NCBI GenBank assembly: GCA_023078555.1
Contig: CM041201.1
Span: forward strand, 4,657,713-4,721,712
From: Ulva prolifera
Taxonomy: Eukaryota > Chlorophyta > Ulvophyceae > Ulvales > Ulvaceae
Direction of reading: 5' to 3'
DNA length: 64,000 nucleotides
The position numbers and the translations under genes are program-made. The notes under the pieces are model-generated. The model was not told the DNA's origin. It saw nothing but the letters and a program-made list of their open reading frames with translations, and did no database searches. Positions 50,265 through 60,608 of this stretch are shown here, one piece after another. How positions within the stretch are numbered: the stretch's first letter is position 1; every line of letters begins with the position of its first letter.

Positions 50265-51349
50265 GACTTGGGATGGTCTGCGTTTGAGGGGGAGGGGGGA
50301 ACAAGGGACTTGGGCAATCCCAGAAAAGCTGGATGCAAGTGGGAAGCTTGATCACAGGACAAGGACAGTCGAGGCCGTGTGGCCGTTCATCTATGAAGGT
50401 TACACCATTCTTCGTGTTTGACAATACCTCTCCGCACCCGGAGAGCAGCTGCAACGACAGTGTCTGTAGGAAGGGGGCCACGACTGGGAACACGGCCGGA
50501 AATCTGCAGTTGTTCCACGGAAGAATTCTATTTCAAGGCGTGGTCGCATGATTGTGGGGCCCGCTGTACGGCCAGGAGCGTGTGAGATCTGCACCAGTTC
50601 GGACAGAGCGCAGTAGCGTGCGCGCTGTCTCATGGCGCTGTGACCGCCGCGCATCCAATATCCCAGCTGAGACAGCACGAGCGAGATTGCGCCACAGTTT
50701 CGGCAGGATTTCTTACAATCACTGACCACTGTTACATTGTCAAGCTGCGAACCTGCAAATTCACACGCCCGCTACATGCGATAGTCCCAGACATTGATTT
50801 GCGTGCATCCGGAACGATAGTTTGATTCGGCCGTCCCGACTTGCCAGTTCTGCCAGCATAATTCCCATCTACAAGTACTGTATGGGGCCTGGCTATTAGG
50901 ATCATGTGTACGCGCTCTGCACGCAGGCCTTCCAGCATGCAGTGCCCATCCCGACGTGCACAGCGGAGGCTGACCTCCACAATCCCGCTCAGGTCAATGT
51001 ATCCATCACGATGTTCTAGGATCGTAAATTCGAATGCGGTCGACACCTCGCAACGAAACTCTCTGGTCAGCACGTCTCAGCTGGAGCAGTTTGGGTGCGC
51101 AAGCGACACTCTGCACACTGTGGCGCGATGGACGGGCGAGTATCCAGACGATGTGTCAATTTTCATTGGATGTATCTGCTGTTGTCGACATCCTCCTCTG
51201 GCCGCGCTGACAAAACCACCGTGTTCTCCATGGACGTGCACTGCGGCACTGCCAGACAGCACGGCCACTTGATCGTCGGGGAACCGCGCCTTGCATGCCT
51301 AGACGTGTAGCCATCCACCCTCTTCACCTCGGGTGACCTTACAGCACAC
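50265..51349. other. Intergenic between the ferredoxin-like gene (-) and CDPK (+)
   Basis: Holds the divergent promoters and perhaps a 5' exon of the CDPK. A 113-residue open frame on the minus strand (50732-51073) has no recognisable features. Confidence 0.4.
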
Positions 51350-54300
51350 ATGTGTGATGGCCATGTCCAGCCAGTCGCTGCTCAGATTCAGTGTTCCTCC
51401 ACGCACTCATACACGTTCAGGTTCAAGAGGGACATGACACGGCACTATGAACTGGGGAAACTGATCGGAGCAGGAACTTTTGGAACTGTTTATGAAGCCA
51501 AGTGCAGGAAGTGTGTGCCCTTGACCAGCCTGGCCAACTGTGTCCCTGACCCCTCCCCCCCTCCTGTGTCTCTGTTGCAGTGCATGCGATATTGACATGC
51601 TCTGCAGCATCATAGCCACTCGGTCACGTGGGCCAAGTTTCCAATTGCTGCTTCTGCCACAGAGTTTCCTGCACGACTGCTCTGACGCACTCATGGCCAC
51701 AAACCATGCACTGCCATTGCCTCATTCCATGCGGCATCGCCAGCTGCTCACAGGCTCTCAGCCGCATCTGTGGCCATGCAGAACAGACAAGGTGTATGCT
51801 GTGAAGACCATACACAAAAAGTTCACCGGCCAGTTCCTCGAGAGCCACTTTGTACGGAGAGTACAGCATGAGGTTGACATCTACATGCACATGGGAAACA
51901 GCCTCAACGTGGCCCACCTCTTTGACGTCTATGAGGACGACTCTTGCGTTGACCTTGTCATGGAGAGGTGCTACGGCGGGGAGCTGTGGAAGCGAATTCG
52001 CAAGGGAGACTACAACGAGAAAGGTGGGCAGCCCCTCTGCTCCAAGCGGCCTGCCTGTGTGCTGAGGCCAGTCCTTGTCAGCGACAGGATACAGCAGTTG
52101 CATGCTTCAATAGGAGCATGTACTCTCCAAGAGGCCGGCGTGCATGCTCAGCTGGTGCATCGTGCAGAGGCGTGTCGAATCGTGAGGGAGGTGCTCCGGA
52201 CGATCAGCCAGTTCCATGCGAACGGAGTGGTCATCCGCGATGTCAAGCCAGAGAACTTCTTGTTCGCCACAGAAGAGAAGGACGCGCATCTGAAGGCCAT
52301 CGACTTCGGCATCGCCCAGTTCTGTGGGTGTGTGCCTGCCTGCCTCCGCCTCGGCCATGCCCCCTCCAAACGCTGCCCTGCCCCCGCCATCTGCTGCCAC
52401 TGCCAGCGCACATCGACCGCTCCCAACCGATCTTGAGCACACATTGCCGAACTCGAGTCGTGCTCTCGCGACGCCTGCGGGCAGATGCCTCCAATGATCG
52501 GCAATGCTGCCCGTGCTGCTGTCCTGGGGTTCCCCAGTGATGGCTGCCCTCGATCCGTAGGCCTCCCCGTTACTGCACTGTCACTGCACCCACTGATGCA
52601 GGCCAGATGAGAAGCTGAAGGAACGGGCAGGGACTCCCATCTACGTCGCTCCAGGTGTGCCCCCTCGCCCCAGGTGCCCAGGTGCCCAGCCAGCCTCCCT
52701 GCTGCTCTGGCAGTGGAGCTGCCCAGTGTCCTGGCCACTGCACGGAATTCCACCCAGCTGCTGCCCACAGCATCACGTGCATGCTTGTGCATGGGCGAGC
52801 ACCTGCTCGGCCATCATCCTGGCTCTGCACCTCATGATCTGTTCATGGCACCCCAGAGCCACACCTCCCGCGCCCATACGCGCGTGCTAACATTGTGCTG
52901 ATCAAGTGGAAAGATCTTCGGACCGATGCAGTGCCTGGTACTCCGGTGTGGTGCTGTGCCATGCAACGGCCCGGGTCCTTGTGATCTACCCTTGCAATCT
53001 ATCCCCATAGCCACATGCTGTGGCGTGCAGAGGTGCTCAAGATGGAGTACGGCCAGAAGGCCGACCTCTGGAGCGCAGGCATCCTGTGCTACCAGCTGCT
53101 GACCGGCCGGCTGCCCTTCATCGGCGACAACGGCCTCATGGTCTCGAAGCTCTACATGACGAAGCAGATCTTCAGCAACAAGGACGTCTTCCGGGCCATC
53201 CTCTACGCCGACCTCGACTTCACGGGGCCCCCCTGGGACGACCTCTCGGAGGGGGCCGCGGCGCTCGTGCGCTCGCTGCTGACGCGCGACGCGGCCGCGC
53301 GCCCGACGGCGCACGAGGCGCTGGCGCACCCCTGGTTCGCTGACATGCTGGATGGCGGCGCCGGCACCGGGGGCGGCAACGGCGGCGCGGGGGAGTCGCT
53401 GCTGGACACCGTCGTGCAGCGGCTGCAGCGGTTCGGGACGTACGGGCGGCTCAAACAGGTGTGTGCCGCCCGTGCTCCGCATGCATCTTGCCGCATGGAT
53501 CACAGCAGTTGCCTGGTGATGGCCTCCAGCCGGGGCCCTGCATGAGGCATGGGTGGGTTGTTGCTGCATGGCTAAGCACTTCGGTGTTGCTGTGCCGGCC
53601 CAGGATGTTTGAGTCGCCACTTTACTCACCAAGAACAGTCCACAGCAGGCAAGGGCATCGCAGGGCTGATTCAGAACAAGAGTACCACAGCCCACAACAT
53701 TCAGACATGGGACTCCCACCCCCCCCCGCATTGCACCTGGCCAGCACTACACACCTTATTTGCTCCTCAGCACAGCCGGCCTCACACAGCAGCACCACAC
53801 GCGTGCCCGGTGTGCGGTGCAGGTTGCGCTGCGGGGCATCGCGAACGTGGCGCTGACGGTCGCGGGCGACACCGAGGCGGTGCGCGAGATCGAGGCGACG
53901 TTCCGGGCGCTAGACGGCAGCCGCGACGGCCGCGTGCCGTACACCGCACTCGTCAGCTACCTCAAGGCCGGCGGCTTTGACCTATCGGACACAGAGATAG
54001 AGGTGCTGATCTCGCAGATGGATGTCGAGGAGGCGGGCTACGTGCGCTACGATGACTGGCTCGCGGCGATGGTGGAGTGGCGCTCGATCCAGGCACGCCC
54101 CCGACCTCTCTGCGGCTGCACTGTCAACAGCCCCCGGCTGCTTTGCCGACGAGGCTGCCGTGAGTGCTGCAACAGTGTTGGCCTTCCTGTGTGCTTCCTG
54201 CTTGTCAGTGTGCAACAATACGGCTGTGTGTGCTGGATCTGGCCGGCTAGTTTGCCGGGTTACCCCTACGCATGTCAGGAGACTGCGTCCCCGACCAACA

Positions 54301-55174
54301 GACCTGCTCGCCTCTGTGTATATGCACATGCTTTGCAGTTGAGCGCAGTCGCAGGGTCCGTGGCGATCGGGGTGGCGGCCGCCGCGATTTATAGCGATCA
54401 ACGCTGCAGCAGTGTTGTGTAGGAGAGCCCAGAGTGGGATGAGTGGGTGGAGAAGGCGTTCAACGCGTTTGACGTCGACGGCAGCGGCCGCATCTGCGCG
54501 GACGACCTCTCTGCGATGCTCTGCAATGACGGCGTGTGTGCGATGCCGGACATCGTGGCCGCGGCCCTCCGGTGCGCCGCCCCCTGCACCGTGCACCCCT
54601 GGCACCATGCACTGCCGCCTCTGATGCCCCGTCTGCCGCCCCGCTGGGCACCCTGGCTGCATCGGCATTGTGTGCCGCGTGATGAAGCCGCAAAGCCGTC
54701 AGCATCTGGAGAAGGGCATGGCCAAGGCACTACCTGAGCACAGGCCCGTCGTGCGGCAATATATACGATTTGGAGACGTTTCCTGCATGCTGGTAGACCT
54801 TGACATACGACGGATGCCGCGCCCGTCGCGTTACACAGCTGCACCGCCTGCACAGTGTTCGCAGCGGTGCACATCATGCCGTGGCTGTGGCTGGAAGCCC
54901 AGTCATCGTCATGCCGGTGTTGTGAGCAGCACCTCCACTGCAGGGCTCCAGCTCCCGAGCAGGTTGCCCCAGCCATGCCATGATACTGTATATATAGCAG
55001 CTGGGCTGTTCCCGCCCAGCCTGATGGACGGCGGAGTGAGGAGGGAGTGTGTGCAGGGAGGCTGACCAAGATGGGGACGGGGGCGTTGGCCTCGACGACT
55101 TTGTGAGGCTGGTGCAGATGAGCAGCCTCGACCTGCTCGACAACTTTGAGGACCGCCACGGAAGCACCTCGTGA
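51350..55174 (+). CDS. Calcium-dependent protein kinase (CDPK)
   Basis: A Ser/Thr kinase joined to a calmodulin-like domain. Eight exons (51350-51510, 51782-52023, 52168-52327, 52602-52654, 53031-53458, 53823-54092, 54423-54571, 55057-55174) join in phase to give 526 residues. Kinase motifs: LGKLIGAGTFGTVYEAKC, YAVKTIHKKF (Lys about 62), VVIRDVKPENFLF (Asp about 159), AIDFGIAQFC, AGTPIYVAPEVL and DLWSAGILCYQLLTGRLPF. In the catalytic loop the usual His of HRD is Ile. The EF-hand part has four loops: DGSRDGRV and DVEEAGYVRYDD (both degenerate), DVDGSGRICADD and DQDGDGGVGLDD (both near-canonical). Intron 6 uses a GC donor (CAG|GCACGC); a nearby GT would cut into the helix after EF-hand 2. The start is uncertain; the chosen Met is not followed by Gly, so there is no myristoylation site unless an upstream exon exists. 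Confidence 0.9.
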
Positions 55175-57403
55175 CGTCTGTGAGTCCCTGCGGCCAGCTG
55201 GCCGCAGTGTGCAGATGGACGCGTGCACGGTCGAGGTAGTCGCAGGCGGCTGGAGGTCGAGGCGATGAGGGGCAATGACAGGAGTGGATGATGAGGTTGC
55301 GTGGAACTGTGCGAGTTGTGGTTGAGTGTGCGGAGCGAGGCATCGAGGGCGCAAGAGCACGGGAAGGTTGCCTAGCCCGTCCGCCGTGTAAGCATCCAGT
55401 GCCCACGTGACAGAGGTACATCCTCTTGCGGTCGATGCAATTGATGTGCACAGCCCTGATTTTCCGTTTGGCGGTCAGTTCCGCATGCTGCTTGTGCCAT
55501 TGTGGCGTCAGCGCTCAACATGCGATGGGAATGACACAGAATCTCGGACGATGGCGAATGCGAAATCTCAAACGCTCCTGTGCAGTCTCGGTATGGCCAC
55601 AATTAACACTGTAGCCGGTCGAAAAAACCCGGCGGACACAACCCGCTGGTGCATGCAGCAATGCACCCAGTCTGGCCACAAACATGTGCCACATGGGCCC
55701 CAGCTGCGCATAAATCTATCATCTTGATTCAAGCAGACATTGTGTATTAGAGTCTGTCGGGTGTGGCTGCTGTGAATCCTGCCTGCGGGGGGACTGGCCT
55801 CAGTGGCCTGATAGACATGACGCCTGCCACAAGCAGAATCCATCATGTGGTGCATCAAAGGGTTCAACTGCGCAGCCTTTGAGCGGACAGACGATTGCCT
55901 GCTCTTCCACTAGACGAAGCATAATCAAGCACAACATCGAGGCAACACTGTGCATTGCATGCATGCCTGTGATGCTGAACAGCGTAGGCTGCCACACAAA
56001 CTTGCTTTTGCCAGAGGCTTGGCCCTGCGAACTGTCGAGGCGGATTCACACCTGAGCAGCAAAGCGGGCCTCAGAACAGTGCCTCTGCGTTGTTTGAGCA
56101 TGCCAGCACTGCAGTGTCTTCGGGTACTGGCGGCGATTGACCTTGCTTCTTTGTTGCGTGACAAGCACCCCCGACACGGCAGCAGCTACACATCCTGATC
56201 AGTAAGCATGCCAGCCATTGAATTGACTTTGACCACATTGTTCCAGGTTGCAGCCATGCTGCGGGCTGATGTTAACATCGGCATGACTAACCAGGACGCA
56301 CACGTGTACAGCGCCGATCAACGTCCGGATAGTCCGGATCGCATATGGCACAACTAAAGCATGCATGTGTAAAGTACACATTCTCCACACTTTCGATTGC
56401 GTACCGCCAGCAGCGCCAGCGCCATCGCAGTGCACATGCATGTGACCCCCGGTGGTCCTGCACATTTGGTTAAGAGCCAGCCGTGTTTCAAGGACGAGCC
56501 GGTAGCAGCGTCAGGGCAACGAACAAGCACGCCAATGCCCCAATGCATGCACGGCAGGATATGCACACCCAGGCGTGGCCATATGCATGCCGAACCTGAA
56601 CACGGCGCCCGATCAATCAGACACCCACCGAACACGCACCCGCACAACCACGCAACACACACAGTACCAGCTGTGCAGCTCAAAGTGTGCGAGATGTAAC
56701 GCTAGCCGGAAGTGCCTCTACAGAGCAGCTCCTGGTACGACTGCGTCGAAATCGTTGTGAGCGGTACTGAAGTGAGTCGGCAGAGGTCCAGACACGTGCC
56801 AGAAGAGCTATCTCTGGTCGCTTGCCATCCTCGGTGAGACTGGCACAGGTACTCGTCGTTTCAATGATAGCCTCGCCAGACACATCACTCATTCGCGGCA
56901 GCGCAGCAGCTGTGCAGGACATGCACATTCACGCGTGAACTTACGTACGCCCGGCTTTGGCTCCACGCAGTTCATATACATGCCGCGCCACGAGCGTCTG
57001 CCGTTGGTGATGACTACGAGAATTACTATGTAGTACACCAGCTGCTCGTTCCTTGCATGGTGATGCGAGAGTGATCTTCCCCGAGTGTAGCTTGGCTTGC
57101 ACCGGCGCTCAAGCGCGCTTGCAGTCGTGCATCGTTCCTGCGATGTCACGCCGTTATCACAGACGTTCCATTGCGGAAGGCCATCTTGCTTCAGCAAAGC
57201 GCGTACGTTCGGGTTTCGGCACCGCTGAAACAGGCTGGAGCTGGGAAGAGCCAACGCACCAGGATACCCACCGCTCAGCCAACTTCTCTGCCCACGTCTA
57301 GTGTATCACCCATCTGCTGAAAGGTGAGTACTAGTGTCTCCGTTCCAGGGCGAAGCGAATCCATGTCGTCTTTGGGTCCCCCTGGCTACGAACGGAAGCG
57401 ACC
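55175..57403. other. Intergenic
   Basis: About 2.2 kb without a supported gene. The part after about 57050 may contain 5' exons of the PH-domain gene, but I could not fix them. Confidence 0.4.
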
Positions 57404-58081
57404 TTGACGGTGCTTTCACATTTGATCGTTGACCAACGCGTGGAGATGAATATAGACGCATTGATTGACGCCAGGCGACCATGTGCGCAAGGGGAGTTTG
57501 CGCTGACCTCGTTCATACCGCTGTTCTCAAGATACTCGATGCGTGCAATGGCGTCTCGAGTTGCAATGATGACAGCCGAGCGAGAATATGCCTATCATCA
57601 CTCAAAGTCACTGTGCCGTTCAGGAAGGGCGATTTGCGCCGAAGTCGCTGTCCTTGAAGAGAGCCTCGTGAAGTTGAGGGCGATTTCACTCGTGATACGC
57701 TTTCTCGACAACACGACCTTGCGACTGACAGCAGATACTCAAGCCGACAGGAAAGCATGGATAGCCGCACTGCGGAATGCCGCGTATCGATGTCGGTACG
57801 CCGTCGGGTGGACATCGTACCAAATGGCTGCAGGCGTCTCCAAGATCACCTCGCCACTCCTGACGGCTATCTCGGTCTTGACCCGTCCGCTCTCCGCACC
57901 CCTCGGCGATGCATGCCCTTCCTGCATGGCGAACCACGGACATGGCCCTCCCGTGGAGGTGGGCTGGCCAGTGAAACCGGACGTTTGCCCTTCATGCATG
58001 GCGAACCAAGAACGTTGCCCTCCCGTGGAGTGGGGCTGGCCAGTGATCCGCCGTGTATGTCCTTCATGCATGACGAACTAA
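57404..58081 (+). CDS. PH-domain protein fragment, running into a minisatellite
   Basis: The frame contains the C-terminal half of a pleckstrin-homology domain: REYAYHHSK, GRAICAEVAVLEES, then IRFLDNTTLRLTADTQ and DRKAWIAALRNA, the last being the family's closing helix with its Trp. PH domains bind phosphoinositides or proteins at membranes. The first strands are not clear and may lie in an upstream exon. After the helix the frame continues for about 50 residues, enters the 72-bp repeat as CPSCMANHGHGPPVEVGWPV and stops at 58081 in the third unit. The true 3' end may instead be spliced away before the repeat. Both ends are uncertain. Confidence 0.45.
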   Translation: MTVLSHLIVDQRVEMNIDALIDARRPCAQGEFALTSFIPLFSRYSMRAMASRVAMMTAEREYAYHHSKSLCRSGRAICAEVAVLEESLVKLRAISLVIRFLDNTTLRLTADTQADRKAWIAALRNAAYRCRYAVGWTSYQMAAGVSKITSPLLTAISVLTRPLSAPLGDACPSCMANHGHGPPVEVGWPVKPDVCPSCMANQERCPPVEWGWPVIRRVCPSCMTN

Positions 58082-58870
58082 TTAGTTCCTTCAGGACTTT
58101 GCCCTCCCATGGAGGTGGGGTGGCCAGTGAAACCGGACGTTTGCCCTTCATGCATGGCGAACCAAGAACGTTACCCTCCCGTGGAGTGGGGCTGGCCAGT
58201 GATCCGCCGTGTATGTCCTTCATGCATGACGAACTAATTAGTTCCTTCAGGACTCTGCCCTCCCATGGAGGTGGGCTGGACAGTGATCTGCCGCGTCTGC
58301 CCTTCATGCATGGCGAACCAAGCACGTTGCCCTCCCCTGGAGGTGGGCTGGCCAGTGATCCGCCGCGTATGCCCTTCATGCATGACGAATTGAGGACTTT
58401 GACCTCCCGTGGAGGTGGGCTGGCCAGTGATCCGCCGTCTATGCCCTTCATGCATGGCGAACCAAGGACGTGGCCCTCCCGTGGAGGTGGGCTGGCCAGT
58501 GATCCGCCGCGTATGCCCTTCATGCATGACGAATTGAGGACTTTGACCTCCCGTGGAGGTGGGCTGGCCAGTGATCCGCCGTCTATGCCCTTCATGCATG
58601 ACAAACCAAGGACGTGGCCCTCCCGTGGAGGTGGGCTGGCCAGTGATCCGCCGCGTATGCCCTTCATGCATGACGAATTGAGGACTTTGACCTCCCGTGG
58701 AGGTGGGCTGGCCAGTGATCCGCCGTCTATGCCCTTCATGCATGACAAACCAAGGACGTGGCCCTCCCGTGGAGGTGGGCTGGCCAGTGATCCGCCGCGT
58801 ATGCCCTTCATGCATGACGAACTGAGGACTTTGACCTCCCGTGGAGGGGGCCTGGCCAGTGATGTACCGC
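57911..58870. repeat. 72-bp minisatellite with dimeric higher-order structure
   Basis: Thirteen copies of a unit containing cttcatgcatg start at 57918, 57990, 58062, 58146, 58218, 58302, 58374, 58446, 58518, 58590, 58662, 58734 and 58806. The spacing is 72 bp except two units of 84 bp. From 58374 on, two unit types alternate (one with gaattgaggactttgacc, one with aaccaaggacgtggccc), giving a 144-bp dimer. The left part alternates a different pair and forms a 156-bp dimer, the extra 12 bp containing taattagttcc. Because 72 and 84 are multiples of three, frames stay open: one plus-strand frame runs 57757-59244, and one minus-strand frame 57867-58928. Confidence 0.95.
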
Positions 58871-59244
58871 GTCTGCCCCACGTGTGGCTTGAAGGGCCTA
58901 CGCGATACCTGGCGCAGCAACCATCCACCCACTTGATACCTCCTCAATCCCAGGTGGGCCGGGTGGCAGTTGTGGCATTGCGCTCCCCACCGCCCCGTCA
59001 CACCATTTACTCGACCGACAACAGGCAGAACACTTCCCGCTCCTTCGTCTTCCTCTCCGATGAACCACACTTCCGCACATCACCAGAGGCCATCCCGCCC
59101 AACGAGAGCTATGACGAAAGGCAGGTACGCGGCAAGCATCGTGGCGCTGATTCGTGTGATGCGCCGTCACAAGAGTCGAGATGCAGCAACAAAAGGGGCC
59201 GCATCACGGCAGGTGATGACAGTTTGTGGGCATGGCAGTTTTAA

Positions 59245-60608
59245 CGGGAGTGGTGTTCCCGTCTGATGACTTCACACCACTCACAGGCCACGCGGCCTGA
59301 GCGGCGGGCCGCCCTGCCTTGGCCGCCGCCTGTGAGGTGGTCGCTGCCTGCCCGTGCGGCGCCGTCCGATGGGCGACGGTGTCGATACTTGCTGTGCCAC
59401 ATACCAGGTCCGCCGGCTTCTGACATGGCAGGCCAGGCCAATATTTTTCATTTGTTCAACCACGCATTTTTAAACCTGGAACCTACGGGTTTTCTTGCTG
59501 GAGTGTTAGCTCAGCAGCTTTGAAATTGGCACACGACCTACATAGTTCTTTTTTAGTTTTTGTTTTGGTGACCACATTGTTAGAAAAAGTACAACATGCG
59601 TGGGCGTGTGGCCCATCGTGAGGGGGGTGCGTGGAGGGTCTGGGTTTGGGGGTCTGGGTGGGCTGGCAACGGGGCGGTGCCGGTATGGGGTATGAGGGGG
59701 GGCCAGGCTTGGTGGCTTGGGCCTCCCCGGGATTGTCGCCGGTGCCTGTGTGCGTTGGGGGTCTGGCCACCTGGTCTGCATGTGGCTTGGGGGCGATGAT
59801 GCCGCGCCGTGAGGCAGAGGCTGCTGCCGGGATCGGATGTGTGTGTTTGTGGCTGTTGGCGTGGGTCGGTTGCGGCGATGCAGGCGTTCCGGTCTGTTTT
59901 GACGGTGGCGCGCGCGCGTGTGTGGTGCTTCATGTGTGGGTCCTGCGCTGCTACCTGCCTCTCTTGCTGTGTCCTTGTAACACATCGGGGGAACATGGCT
60001 GGTGGATGACAGCTGGACATGGTACCGTGCACGTATGCTCGAGTCGCCGAGCTGCACTTGGCCAGGTGAGGGGACGTCTGTGAGGGCACAACAGGGGCCC
60101 AGCCTGTGGGTTGACTTGTTGCAGGTCTGAAAACCATATCAGCCAGATTGGACTATGCCGTCGTTTCCAGGGTCTCTCGGTCCAGCACAGACATCATACC
60201 CTACACCAATGTTTTTTTTTTATTAGCATGCACTGCTACACTGCAGGTATACCTGTGCAACCCTAGCCGTCTACACCAGCAGTAGCTGCCAATGCTGCTA
60301 CACAACGCTCGGCTGAACGCGACGTTTTTTGTGCGGACTCATGTACGCATCTCTGGCAATCGGGCCCGGCGCGACCCACGCGCGCAATCACTGGGCCTCA
60401 GCCAGGCTCCCATCGGCCTGGTGTGTCACTTGACTGTCTCCGATGGTGCCAGCCTTCACGCGAGGGTGCCCTCTGACCCAGACGCTGGGAGCTTGCAGAA
60501 TGGCGCTGCTCTGGTCTGACAAGAACTTTGAGCCAGCCCCACCCGAAGTTCTTGTTAATGCTGCCCCAGTGAGACCGTGACTCTCTATGCCACATGCAGA
60601 GCCGCCAC
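59245..60608. other. Intergenic, G/T-rich on the plus strand
   Basis: No supported gene. From about 59590 to 59960 the plus strand is strikingly rich in G and T and includes a canonical four-tract G-quadruplex motif at 59636-59662. A T-run lies near 60210. The 3' untranslated region of the ABCA gene should lie at the right end. Confidence 0.5.

Noticed and set aside
57911-58870. Regular repeats resembling a CRISPR array
   Set aside because: Units are contiguous 72-84 bp copies without unique spacers, and the host is a eukaryote; it is a minisatellite.
57867-58928. Minus-strand 353-residue open frame across the minisatellite
   Set aside because: It stays open only because unit length is a multiple of three; there is no start context, domain or splice structure to support it over the other frames.
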